In this document: in pieces, positions 18,658 through 27,193 of the stretch | Position numbering within the stretch: position 1 is the stretch's first letter | Layout: each line of letters opens with the position of its first letter | Translations under genes and position numbers: made by a program | The notes under the pieces: generated by a model | Seen by the model: the letters and a program-made list of their open reading frames with translations, nothing else | Told to the model about the DNA's origin: nothing | Databases searched by the model: none | Origin: Vulcanimicrobiota bacterium | GTDB lineage: Bacteria > Pseudomonadota > Gammaproteobacteria > Xanthomonadales > Rhodanobacteraceae | Assembly (NCBI GenBank): GCA_903970555.1 | Contig: CAJCJD010000111.1 | Span: 1 to 40,728, forward strand | Direction of reading: 5' to 3' | Length of the DNA stretch: 40,728 nucleotides

Positions 18658-18671
18658 GATATCGATATCAT
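18642..18671. promoter_or_regulatory. Double palindromic operator, probable LacI-family binding site
   Basis: Two copies of the 12-base palindrome GATATCGATATC (18644-18655 and 18658-18669) are separated by AA. Together they form one larger inverted repeat with 14-base perfect arms (18642-18655, 18658-18671). The left copy extends to a perfect 14-mer, TGATATCGATATCA. The central CG is typical of LacI-family operators. It lies between the divergent lacI-type gene and the sugar operon and overlaps the predicted -35 box, as expected for repression relieved by an inducer. Two sites 14 bases apart centre to centre could bind two dimers. Confidence 0.75.
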
Positions 18672-18802
18672 ATGCGGCGACGCATCATTTTCAGCTCGTT
18701 CGCGCATAGGCAATGTCAACCGATTGGACGAAGCGGTAACCGCAGGCCACACTTGCCGCGTTAGGTATCGCATCCGCCCATCGCCGCTTCGAGGGCCGCC
18801 TT

Positions 18803-19816
18803 TTGACGCACGCCAAGAAAAAACAGCCCCTTGCGCATCGCCCGAGCCTGACCATGGCGGATCTGGCGGAGTTGGCGGGTGTCTCGAAGATCACCGTTTC
18901 GCGAGCGTTGAGCGAAAGCCCGCTGGTTAATGTCGAGACCCGGGAACGCGTGCAGGCGCTAGCGCGCAAGCATGGGTACAAGTTGAATGTCAGCGCCCGC
19001 AATTTGCGCTTGCGGCGTAGCCACACGGTAGCCGTGATCGTGGAAATGAAGCCTTCCTCGGGCCGCACCATGTGGGACCCGTACCCGCTATCCCTGCTCG
19101 GCGGTATTTCCCAGGAACTGACTTCGGCCGGATACAGCGTGCTGTTGACCACCCGCCAAGGCGCGGCGGATGCGTCGGTGCAGGCGGCCGATGGCCTGAT
19201 CCTGCTGGGCCAAGGCGTTCGCCAGGATGCCGTGCGTCTCTACGACAAACTCGGCATGCCAATGGTGGTTTGGGGTGCGGCAGCTCAAGGCGGCGACAAC
19301 CACATCGTGGTCGGCAGCGATAACCGTCAGGGCGGTATCAGTGCAGCCGAGCGTTTTCTTTCCATCGGGCGACGCAATCCGGTGTTTATCGGCAACCCCG
19401 ATCACCCGGAAATGGCGCAGCGTCTGTTCGGTTTTGTCGACGAGCTGGCCGATCACGGCATCAAGCCGCTGCTGTTGCGTCGTGCTGATTTCACGCTGGA
19501 ATCGGGCGTTGATGCGGTGCGTTCGCTGCACAGCCGCAAGGTGCGCTTCGATGCGATTTTTGCTTGCAGCGACTTGCTGGCAATGGGCGCGATCCGCGCC
19601 TTGACGGAGCTTGGGCAATCGGTGCCGAACGATGTATCGGTGATCGGCTATGACGACACGCCGCTAGGCGCGACTTTCCTGCCGCCGTTGAGCACGGTGC
19701 GCCAAAACTGGCAGGAGGGTGGTGTGCTGCTGGCGCGCAAGGTATTGGCGTTGATCCATGGCCAGCCGGTGACGTCGCAGATCATGGCGACGACGCTGGT
19801 GGTGCGATCAACCTAG
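18803..19816 (+). CDS. LacI-family transcriptional regulator of the sugar operon
   Basis: 337-aa repressor-type protein. The N-terminal helix-turn-helix and hinge are clear: MADLAELAGVSKITVSRALS, then VNVETRERVQALARKHGY. The periplasmic-binding-protein-like effector domain follows, including ADGLILLGQG, FDAIFACSDLLAMGAI and VPNDVSVIGYDD. I place the start at a TTG at 18803 because GAGGG lies six bases upstream. An internal ATG at 18854 would start right at the helix-turn-helix and truncate the usual N-terminal tail. The gene is divergent from the sugar operon and faces the double palindrome at 18642-18671. Its stop is only three bases from the pilS stop (convergent). The likely inducer is the disaccharide or a breakdown product such as glucose or a glucose phosphate; this is inference. 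Confidence 0.92.
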   Translation: MTHAKKKQPLAHRPSLTMADLAELAGVSKITVSRALSESPLVNVETRERVQALARKHGYKLNVSARNLRLRRSHTVAVIVEMKPSSGRTMWDPYPLSLLGGISQELTSAGYSVLLTTRQGAADASVQAADGLILLGQGVRQDAVRLYDKLGMPMVVWGAAAQGGDNHIVVGSDNRQGGISAAERFLSIGRRNPVFIGNPDHPEMAQRLFGFVDELADHGIKPLLLRRADFTLESGVDAVRSLHSRKVRFDAIFACSDLLAMGAIRALTELGQSVPNDVSVIGYDDTPLGATFLPPLSTVRQNWQEGGVLLARKVLALIHGQPVTSQIMATTLVVRST

Positions 19817-19819
19817 GTT

Positions 19820-21424
19820 TTACGCAGTCGGTTCGATGCGCGCAGGCGGCGTCAACACCAGACGGAAGCAACTGCCGCCTCCAGCCACACGCACGTATTC
19901 CAGCGCGGCCTGATTGGCTTCCGCCATCTGCCTTGCCAAATAAAGCCCCAAACCCGTGCCGTATTCGTGCGTGGTGTAGAACGGTTCGAAAATCTGCGCC
20001 GCGACTTTCGGTGCAATGCCGGGGCCGCGATCGATCACTTCCAGAATCGGCACGCCATGTTCGCCATGACGAATCACCACCATCACGCGCGCCGGTTCGC
20101 CCGGCATGCGGCCATAGCGCAGCGCGTTTTGCACCAGGTTCCACAGTACTTGCTGCAATTGCTGCGGATCGGCCACGGCAGCGACCGGCGCCGCGCTGTT
20201 ATCGATCACACGCAGCGAATCGCCGCCCAGATCGTTGCCTTGTTTGTATTCCTCCACAAAGTCGTGCGACCAATCGCCGAGGTTGAGCGTTTCCGGGCGC
20301 GAGCGTTCACGTCGTGACAACTGCAGGATGTTTTCGATGATTTCGTTCAAGCGACTGCAGTGGTTGTTGATGATCTCCACCATGCGCAGGTCGGTGGGAT
20401 TCATCTCGTTGGATTCGGCCAGCAACTGCGCCGAATAACGAATCGCGGCCAGCGGATTGCGGATTTCGTGGGCGATCGAGGCTGACAGGCGCCCCAGCGA
20501 GCTGAGCGTCAACTCCTCTGCGCGACGGGAAACCAGCGAGGTATCGTCCAGAAAGATCAGCACCAGCGAATCGTCGTTCGGCGCAAGGCGGCTGAAGCGC
20601 GGAACCACTTCCGGCATGCCATCGGCCAGTTGCGTGGCGGTTTCGTCCAACTTGCCGGAGGTGATCCAGTGATACAGGCGGCGCGAAAGTTCGGGCGCCA
20701 CGCGCCCCAGGTCACGCTGGTCGGACGATGGATTGCCCAGCAGCATCCAAGCCGATTCGTTGATCTGGTGAATGCGGTTGGCATCGTCCACCAGCATCAC
20801 GCCGGTTTTCATGCGGCGGATGATCAATTCATTGACTTGCGACAGGTTGACCAGGTCGATGCTGCGCTGTTCGGCCAATGCCTCGCTGGCGCGCAACTGT
20901 CGCCCAAGCACGTTACACAGCACCACGATCGCGAAATAGGCCATGCCGAACAGGCCTGATTCGAGAAAATCCCGGTCATCGGCTACCACCAGGTGCGGCA
21001 GTCCCAGCAAGGTTCGGCCCAGTACGCCCAGCGTGGCGAGTGCGGCCAGGAACAGCGCCAGTCGAAGGGGCAGCAGCAGGGCGCCCGCGGCCAGGTTCAC
21101 GGCCAGCATCATGGCGATGCCGATGCGCGCATCGTTCATGGCGGTGATCGCCAAGACGGCCGCAACGATATCGATGAACAACGTGCCCAGGATGGCTAGC
21201 CAGCCCAGTGTCCGGCTCAGGTGGGTGATGGTCACCACCAGGATGGCAAACAGCAGATAGAGCGCGGCGACAATGCGCGCCAGGCCGATATTGTCCAGAT
21301 GGGGCCAGCCTATGCCTGCAGGCGTAAAGGCCAGCCCTACATAGACCAGCGCCTGGGCCAGCCTGAAATAATTCAGAAACAAGAGTTCATGGCGGGTCGT
21401 CGTGCTGTTGGGCGAGTCGGACAT
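19820..21424 (-). CDS. pilS: Type IV pilus sensor histidine kinase PilS
   Basis: About 534 aa. Inner-membrane kinase that senses pilin and phosphorylates PilR. Around six hydrophobic segments fill the first 190 residues, followed by a PAS-like region (about 205-300). The kinase core has an H-box with phospho-acceptor His in SIAHEIRNPLAAIRYSAQLL (about 318), N-box LWNLVQNALRYG, G1 DRGPGIA and G2 GTGLGLYLARQM. The ATG at 21424 (MSDSPNSTTTRHE) places the first membrane segment correctly; the frame is open 74 codons further upstream but that extension looks non-coding. It is divergent from sucC, as commonly seen in Xanthomonadales, but its partner pilR is not next door. A lacI-type gene converges on it from the other side. 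Confidence 0.92.
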   Translation of the reverse strand: MSDSPNSTTTRHELLFLNYFRLAQALVYVGLAFTPAGIGWPHLDNIGLARIVAALYLLFAILVVTITHLSRTLGWLAILGTLFIDIVAAVLAITAMNDARIGIAMMLAVNLAAGALLLPLRLALFLAALATLGVLGRTLLGLPHLVVADDRDFLESGLFGMAYFAIVVLCNVLGRQLRASEALAEQRSIDLVNLSQVNELIIRRMKTGVMLVDDANRIHQINESAWMLLGNPSSDQRDLGRVAPELSRRLYHWITSGKLDETATQLADGMPEVVPRFSRLAPNDDSLVLIFLDDTSLVSRRAEELTLSSLGRLSASIAHEIRNPLAAIRYSAQLLAESNEMNPTDLRMVEIINNHCSRLNEIIENILQLSRRERSRPETLNLGDWSHDFVEEYKQGNDLGGDSLRVIDNSAAPVAAVADPQQLQQVLWNLVQNALRYGRMPGEPARVMVVIRHGEHGVPILEVIDRGPGIAPKVAAQIFEPFYTTHEYGTGLGLYLARQMAEANQAALEYVRVAGGGSCFRLVLTPPARIEPTA

Positions 21425-21721
21425 CACGCGGCTGGACACGGTTTCTGGCACTCGGCGGCAGGGTTCGGGCCAGTGTATCGGTACGTGAGCCATGCCTGCC
21501 ATGGTGCCGAGCCCATATCTGATGCGGTCTGGCGGGCGCCCCTTTCCATCGGGTCCGGCTTCCGCGAAAATACCTGGCCGTATTGCGCGGTTTTCGTCAT
21601 GCCCAGGCATGGCCGCGGCGCACTGCACGCCGGTAGTGCGTTCCACCGCCGTCCGTTCTCCCTAGTCTGTGCTGCCGCCACCGCGCAGGCTTGATCCTTC
21701 CCCATTCACTCGAGGTATCGA
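21425..21721. other. Divergent intergenic region between pilS and sucC
   Basis: About 297 bases without a convincing gene. Frames open here on both strands but show no recognisable protein. It must hold the sucC promoter and the pilS promoter. I saw a good SD for sucC (GAGG at 21711-21714, seven bases before ATG) but no clear -35/-10 pair on either strand. Confidence 0.4.
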
Positions 21722-22882
21722 ATGAATTTCCACGAGTACCAGGCCAAAGAGCTGTTCGCGCATTACGGCATCGCCGTACCGCCGGGCAAAGTTGCCAATT
21801 CACCCGACGCCGCCGTCGACGCCGCCAAGCACCTGGGCGGTTCGCAATGGATGGTCAAGGCCCAGATCCACGCAGGTGGCCGCGGCAAGGCCGGTGGTGT
21901 CAAGTTCTGCAAAAGCCTGGATGACGTCCATGCTGCCGCCAAGGGCATGCTGGGCAAGACCATGGAAACCTACCAGTCCGCCGGCCGCGCACTGCCGGTG
22001 AACCTGGTGCTGGTCACCGATGCCACGAACATCGCCAAGGAGCTGTACCTGTCGATCCTGGTCGACCGCGACAGCAAGGCCGTCACCTTCATCGCCTCCA
22101 AGCACGGCGGCGTGGACATCGAGCAGGTTGCCAAAGAGACGCCCGAAGACATCCACACCATCGTGGTGGATTTCATCGAAGGCCTGCAGCCCTACCAGTG
22201 CCGTCAGCTCGGCTTCGCGATGGATCTCAATCCGAAGCAGGTCACCCAGCTGACCAAGATCATGCTGGGCCTGTACAAGCTGTTCAACGAGAAGGATCTG
22301 TCGTTGGTCGAGCTGAACCCGCTGGCCATTCTCGAAGACGGCAACCTCGCCGCGCTCGACGGCAAGGTCAACTCCGACGACAACGCCGAGTTCCGCCACG
22401 CGGACCTCGCCAAGATGCGCGACCTCACGCAGGAAGACGCCGCCGAAGCGGCTGCCGTGCAGCACAACCTCAACTACGTGACGATGGATGGTTCCATCGG
22501 TTGCATGGTTAACGGTGCGGGTCTGGCCATGGCCACCATGGACGTGATCAAGCTGGCAGGCGGCGAGCCGGCCAACTTCCTCGACGTCGGCGGCGGCGCT
22601 ACGAAAGAGCGCGTTACCGAAGCATTCAAGCTGATCCTTTCCTCCGACAAGGTGAAGGCCATCCTGGTCAACATCTTCGGCGGCATCGTGCGCTGCGACC
22701 TGATCGCCGAAGGCATCATCGCCGCGGTGAAGGAAGTGGGCCTGAAGATTCCGGTGGTGGTGCGCCTGCAGGGCACCAACGTCGAAAAGGGTCGCGAACT
22801 GTTGGCCAACTCCGGTCTGGCGATCACGCCGGCCGACGATCTCAACGACGCGGCGAAGAAAGCCGTCGCTGCCGCGAAGTGA
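21722..22882 (+). CDS. sucC: Succinyl-CoA ligase [ADP-forming] beta subunit
   Basis: 386 aa, the normal length. With SucD it interconverts succinyl-CoA and succinate with substrate-level phosphorylation in the TCA cycle. The N-terminal ATP-grasp domain is recognisable: [44 protein letters not shown]. The C-terminal ligase domain carries [14 protein letters not shown] and [16 protein letters not shown], the latter containing the power-helix region. SD GAGG precedes the ATG by seven bases. sucD follows after 13 bases, so the two are co-transcribed. Confidence 0.98.
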   Translation: MNFHEYQAKELFAHYGIAVPPGKVANSPDAAVDAAKHLGGSQWMVKAQIHAGGRGKAGGVKFCKSLDDVHAAAKGMLGKTMETYQSAGRALPVNLVLVTDATNIAKELYLSILVDRDSKAVTFIASKHGGVDIEQVAKETPEDIHTIVVDFIEGLQPYQCRQLGFAMDLNPKQVTQLTKIMLGLYKLFNEKDLSLVELNPLAILEDGNLAALDGKVNSDDNAEFRHADLAKMRDLTQEDAAEAAAVQHNLNYVTMDGSIGCMVNGAGLAMATMDVIKLAGGEPANFLDVGGGATKERVTEAFKLILSSDKVKAILVNIFGGIVRCDLIAEGIIAAVKEVGLKIPVVVRLQGTNVEKGRELLANSGLAITPADDLNDAAKKAVAAAK

Positions 22883-22895
22883 GGAGCAATAAATC

Positions 22896-23771
22896 ATGAG
22901 CGTTTTGGTCAACAAGAACACCAAGGTGATCGTGCAGGGCTTTACCGGCCAGCAGGGCACCTTCCACGCCGAACAGGCAATCGACTACGGCACCAAGGTG
23001 GTCGGCGGCGTGACGCCGGGCAAGGGCGGCACCGAGCACATCGGTCTGCCGGTTTTCAACAGCGTGCAAGAAGCAGTCGACGACACCGGTGCGGATGCGT
23101 CCGTCATCTTCGTGCCGCCGCCGTTCGCGGCTGATTCGATTCTCGAAGCGATCGATGCGGGCATCCGCGTGATCGTGGCGATCACCGAAGGCATCCCCGT
23201 GCTGGACATGCTGCGCGTGAAGAACGTGCTGCAGCAGCATCCGGAAACCGTGCTGATCGGGCCGAACTGCCCCGGCGTGATCACCCCGGGCGAATGCAAG
23301 ATCGGCATCATGCCGGGCCACATCCACAAGCCGGGCAAGGTCGGCATCGTCTCGCGCTCCGGCACGCTGACGTACGAAGCTGTGTTCCAGACCACCAATG
23401 AAGGCCTGGGCCAGTCCACTTGCATCGGCATCGGTGGCGACCCGATCAACGGCCTGAGCTTCATCGACTGCTTGAAGCTGTTCCAGGATGACCCGCAGAC
23501 CGAAGGCATCATCATGGTCGGCGAGATCGGCGGCAGCGCGGAAGAAGAAGCCGCTGAGTTCATCGGCGAATACGTCAAGAAGCCGGTGGTGTCGTTCATC
23601 GCAGGCGCCTCCGCTCCGGCGGGCAAGCGCATGGGCCATGCCGGCGCGATCATCTCTGGCGGCAAGGGCACGGCGGCAGCAAAGTTCGCTGCGCTGGAAA
23701 AGGCTGGTGTCACCACGGTGAAGTCGCCTGCCGATCTGGGCAAGACGCTTGCCAAGCTGTTGAACAAGTAA
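22896..23771 (+). CDS. sucD: Succinyl-CoA ligase alpha subunit
   Basis: 291 aa. Binds CoA and carries the phosphohistidine of the succinyl-CoA synthetase reaction. The CoA-binding Rossmann domain starts [31 protein letters not shown] and [14 protein letters not shown] follow, and the active-site His is in [10 protein letters not shown]. The ATG has SD GAGGAG nine bases upstream. The gene ends 25 bases before a strong intrinsic terminator, closing the sucCD operon. Confidence 0.98.
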   Translation: MSVLVNKNTKVIVQGFTGQQGTFHAEQAIDYGTKVVGGVTPGKGGTEHIGLPVFNSVQEAVDDTGADASVIFVPPPFAADSILEAIDAGIRVIVAITEGIPVLDMLRVKNVLQQHPETVLIGPNCPGVITPGECKIGIMPGHIHKPGKVGIVSRSGTLTYEAVFQTTNEGLGQSTCIGIGGDPINGLSFIDCLKLFQDDPQTEGIIMVGEIGGSAEEEAAEFIGEYVKKPVVSFIAGASAPAGKRMGHAGAIISGGKGTAAAKFAALEKAGVTTVKSPADLGKTLAKLLNK

Positions 23772-23795
23772 GTCGATCAGGTCGAATGATCTGGA

Positions 23796-23824
23796 AAGGG
23801 CCGCGGCGACGCGGCCCTTTTTTA
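23796..23824 (+). terminator. Intrinsic terminator of sucCD
   Basis: An 11-base stem (AAAGGGCCGCG at 23796-23806 with CGCGGCCCTTT at 23811-23821), loop GCGA, then further T residues. Located 25 bases after the sucD stop. Confidence 0.9.
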
Positions 23825-23851
23825 TGCCCGCGCACATGCAAGGCGGTGGCT

Positions 23852-23894
23852 TTTACGCCGTCATTCCGGCCTGTGCCGGAATGACGAGCGTAAA
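23852..23894. repeat. Palindromic dispersed-repeat-like element (CGTCATTCCGGC type)
   Basis: Perfect 12-base arms (23859-23870 and 23875-23886) around CTGT, extended by TTTACGC / GCGTAAA (23852-23858, 23888-23894) with a single bulged A. The core resembles the GTCATTCC...GGAATGAC intergenic palindromes scattered through many proteobacterial genomes. Only one copy occurs here, so genome-wide repetition is inferred. It may act as a hairpin insulating sucCD from the next operon. Confidence 0.6.
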
Positions 23895-24009
23895 GAGCCC
23901 GGCGTCGTCTCCCAATCGCGCACCATTGCCCTGACACAAAACGTAAATCGACAAACGCCCCAAATCGTGCCAGCGTAAAGGTCCACGCATGATGCATTGG
24001 GGGTGCCGC

Positions 24010-24987
24010 ATGACTGCTTCGTCACGTCCTCCGTTTTTGTATCCGCCGGGCTCGCCCTTGATGCACCCGCCACTGGCGCTGGACAAAGCGCGCCTGTACG
24101 GCTTCTGGGTGCCCGGCAATCTGGCCGCATTGCAAACCAGCGTGGATCACACGCTCAACGCGTGCAGTCGCGGCGAGATGCATTTCACTGTGCTCACCCA
24201 TTACGTGCTGCTGAGCTTCGCCGAGATCAATCACGCGCACAGTGCTTATCCCATGGATGTGGTAAAGGGCTGGGGCAAGGAAATCGATGTCGTCACCTGG
24301 GTCATGGTGGGCGCGACAAAACCGGGTGATGCGTTGCCGACGTTTTACGCCTATCCATTGCATATCTGGGTCGACGATTGCATGGCGCTGATCAACGGGC
24401 GCGAGTTGTACGGATATCCTAAATTCGAATGTCTGTACGCGATGCCGGAGCCTGACGAACCGCCCACGACGTTCCGCCTCGCCGCGAAAGGGTTTCATCC
24501 GTTTTCGTTGGAAACGGAATTGGCGATGCATCCCTTGCTCGATTTGAACGCAACGTTGGGCGTCAAAGACGAACCGGAGAAGGATGTGATCGCATGGCGC
24601 GAAGGTTTGATTGCCTGCATGCATCAAACACCGGGTTTCTGGGATACGCATCCAGCGTGGCGACAGACATTCGACAAGTGGTTCGAATTTTTTCCTGGTG
24701 TGGATCAGGTTTTTCTCAAGCAGTTTCCCGATGGCGATGGTCATCGCGCGGTATATCAAGCCATCGTCGCCGCGCCCGCGAAAGTGAAGGAAATTCGCAA
24801 GCTTGCCTTGTTGGACGGCCGATACGATCTTCGACTGCACGCGTTCGACAGTTTTCCACTCAATCGCTCTCTCGGCTGGATTGTTGGCGAGCAGCAGGCG
24901 CACTGCGGTTTTCGCATCGATTTTGATTTCGAAGTGGGTGACGGTATCGAGCTGGTCAACAACTCCATCAGCACGGAGGGCAATTGA
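24010..24987 (+). CDS. Acetoacetate decarboxylase family protein
   Basis: About 325 aa. It shows the acetoacetate-decarboxylase fold signature INGRELYGYPK, in which K138 matches the Schiff-base Lys region of true decarboxylases. Family members also include enzymes with other Schiff-base chemistry, so the reaction is uncertain. No signal peptide. The ATG at 24010 is preferred (SD GGGGGTG five bases upstream, and the conserved part starts soon after); ATGs at 23989 and 23992 are also in frame, the first with a weaker SD. Its stop overlaps the start of the next gene by one base (TGATG), so the two are translationally coupled and probably form one pathway step pair. The pathway is not recognisable. 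Confidence 0.8.
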   Translation: MTASSRPPFLYPPGSPLMHPPLALDKARLYGFWVPGNLAALQTSVDHTLNACSRGEMHFTVLTHYVLLSFAEINHAHSAYPMDVVKGWGKEIDVVTWVMVGATKPGDALPTFYAYPLHIWVDDCMALINGRELYGYPKFECLYAMPEPDEPPTTFRLAAKGFHPFSLETELAMHPLLDLNATLGVKDEPEKDVIAWREGLIACMHQTPGFWDTHPAWRQTFDKWFEFFPGVDQVFLKQFPDGDGHRAVYQAIVAAPAKVKEIRKLALLDGRYDLRLHAFDSFPLNRSLGWIVGEQQAHCGFRIDFDFEVGDGIELVNNSISTEGN

Positions 24988-27170
24988 TGGCGACGCAACC
25001 CCGGCGCATTGCCATCCTTGGCGGTGGTGTTGGTGCGATGACAGCGGCGTTCTGGCTCAGCAGCGGTGATAACTGGCAAGACCATTATCAAATCGACGTG
25101 TACCAAATGGGCTGGCGGCTCGGCGGCAAAGGCGCCAGCGGTCGAAATGCCGACATGGCCCAACGCATCGAAGAACACGGGCTGCACATCTGGTTCGGGT
25201 TTTACGACAACGCGTTCAAGCTGATGCAGCAGGCTTACGCCGAACTCGGTCGGCCTGCAGATAGCCCGTTGGCGACGTGGACAGATGCCTTCAAGCCCCA
25301 GCATTACGTTTGTCTCGCCGAATTGATCGAAAGCACCTGGCGCGTATGGCCCATCGATACACCCGAGCTGCCAGGAACACCCGGCACGCCGCGTGCGCCG
25401 GAAACACCAAGTGCGGCGGTTGCCGAATTGCTGGATTGGCAGCGCTCCTGGCTGGAATCCTGGGCAGTGACGTATTTCAAGCATCTCGGCTCGCCGTTTC
25501 GCATGGGCGAGCATCGTGAAAGCCGCTTGCACGACATCTTCGCGGCAGCACATGCAGGGCTTACGGCATTCGAAGATGTGGGCGATCCGCTGGTGGTCGC
25601 GCGCAAGGCAAGAGATCTTGCGCGCACTTCCGCGCAATCGCCATCGGCGCATGGTGCGGCCACAGCGGATTGGCCGGCCGTTCTAAAACTGCTGCAGGAC
25701 CTGCAACACGCGCTGCACGATGTTGCCGCACCATTCGGCAATCCCGATACGTGGTCCGACGATTGGCGCCGACTTTATCTCGCGATGGACCTGTCGCTGG
25801 CCATCGGCATCGGCATGTTGGCCGACGATGTGATCGGCGACGGTTTCGAGGTGATCAACAACGTTGACTTTCGCGTGTGGCTTGCGCGGCACGGCGCACA
25901 GTCGGTGAGCGTGGACAGCGCGCCCGTGCGCGGCTTTTACGATCTGGTGTTCGCGTATCGCAACGGCGACCCGCTGCAACCCAATATCGAAGCCGGCACG
26001 ATGTTGCGCGGGATGCTCAAGGTGGGCCTGTGTTATCGCGGTGCGCTTATGTACAAGATGCAGGCCGGCATGGGCGATGTCGTTTTTGCGCCGATATATG
26101 AAGTGCTCAAGCGCCGCGGCGTGCGATTCCACTATTTCCATAAACTCTGCCAACTACGGCCCGATGCCACCAACCAAAACGTGGATGAAATCGAGCTGGA
26201 ACAGCAGGTGGCGCTGATCGGCGATCAGTACGATCCGTTGGTCGATGTGAATGGTTTGCCATGTTGGCCATCACAGCCGCTTTTCAGTCAGATCGATCCG
26301 CAGCAAGCGGCGCTGCTTCAACAGCACGGGATCAATCTGGAAAGCCATTGGTCAAATTGGCCGGATGTGTATCGACAAGCCACCGGTTCGCCGCTTCCGC
26401 ACAAGACGCTGCGCCTGGGCGTCGATTTCGATCAGGTCGTGTTCGGTTTATCCGTGGCGAGTCTCGCGCAGGTTGCGCAGCCATTGCTCGCGGTCCACGT
26501 GCCGTTGCAGCAATGCAGTCAGGCGGTGGCGACTGTTGCGACGCAGGCCTATCAAGTCTGGTTGAATCAGGATCTGCAAAGCATCGGCTGGAACTATCCG
26601 GATGCGCGCGGTGAAGAGCCGGTGCTGTCTGGTTTCACCGAGCCGTTCGATACCTGGGCGTCGATGAATCAGTTGCTGTGCCGCGAGACGTGGCCCTCGG
26701 GTGACGAGCCGAAGAACATCGCGTACTTCTGCAATGCGCTTGCGCTCGATGCCTATCCACCGCCGGACGACCAAGGGTTTCCCGCGCGTTGCGCCGAGCT
26801 GGTGAAGACGACCGCCGTCCATCAGCTGCAAACCCAGATCCATGCGTTGTGGACGCATGTCGGTTCTGATGGATTTCCATGGGCATGGTTGATCGATCCC
26901 GCTGGCGGCTCGGGTGTTTCGCGCTTCGACAGTCAGTACTGGCGCGCCAATATCGATCCATCCGAGCGCTATGTGTTGTCGCTGGTCGATACCAGTCGTT
27001 ACCGATTGCACGCCGACCAGTCGGGTTTCGCCAATCTGTTCCTGGCGGGCGACTGGCTGAAAACCGGGCTCGACGCTGGATGCGTAGAAGCGGCCGTAAT
27101 GGGCGGCATGCAAGCGAGCAGGGCGATCTGCGGACTACCTGCCAGCATCCAGGGCGAACACGGTTGGTGA
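24987..27170 (+). CDS. Large FAD-dependent oxidoreductase (amine oxidase/phytoene desaturase-like)
   Basis: 727 aa, longer than typical carotenoid desaturases (about 500). The N-terminal dinucleotide-binding motif RIAILGGGVGAMTAAFWL is at about residues 7-24, followed by GWRLGGKGASGRN and EEHGLHIWFGFYDNA. The C-terminal FAD-contact motif is NLFLAGDWLKTGLDAGCVEAAVMGG seen as two blocks (AGDWLKTG; EAAVMGGMQASRAICG). A central insertion accounts for the extra length. ATG at 24987 has SD GGAGGG and overlaps the decarboxylase-like gene's stop. Cytoplasmic or membrane-peripheral; no signal. Coupling suggests it oxidises or desaturates the substrate or product of its neighbour, but no pathway can be named. 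It converges with the cyclase gene, stops 23 bases apart. Confidence 0.78.
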   Translation: MATQPRRIAILGGGVGAMTAAFWLSSGDNWQDHYQIDVYQMGWRLGGKGASGRNADMAQRIEEHGLHIWFGFYDNAFKLMQQAYAELGRPADSPLATWTDAFKPQHYVCLAELIESTWRVWPIDTPELPGTPGTPRAPETPSAAVAELLDWQRSWLESWAVTYFKHLGSPFRMGEHRESRLHDIFAAAHAGLTAFEDVGDPLVVARKARDLARTSAQSPSAHGAATADWPAVLKLLQDLQHALHDVAAPFGNPDTWSDDWRRLYLAMDLSLAIGIGMLADDVIGDGFEVINNVDFRVWLARHGAQSVSVDSAPVRGFYDLVFAYRNGDPLQPNIEAGTMLRGMLKVGLCYRGALMYKMQAGMGDVVFAPIYEVLKRRGVRFHYFHKLCQLRPDATNQNVDEIELEQQVALIGDQYDPLVDVNGLPCWPSQPLFSQIDPQQAALLQQHGINLESHWSNWPDVYRQATGSPLPHKTLRLGVDFDQVVFGLSVASLAQVAQPLLAVHVPLQQCSQAVATVATQAYQVWLNQDLQSIGWNYPDARGEEPVLSGFTEPFDTWASMNQLLCRETWPSGDEPKNIAYFCNALALDAYPPPDDQGFPARCAELVKTTAVHQLQTQIHALWTHVGSDGFPWAWLIDPAGGSGVSRFDSQYWRANIDPSERYVLSLVDTSRYRLHADQSGFANLFLAGDWLKTGLDAGCVEAAVMGGMQASRAICGLPASIQGEHGW

Positions 27171-27193
27171 TGCGCGCGACGTGCGACGGCGGC

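Noticed and set aside
21800-22960. A 386-codon minus-strand frame opposite sucC
   Set aside because: It mirrors a certain sucC; the His/Asp/Val-rich product is an antisense artefact.
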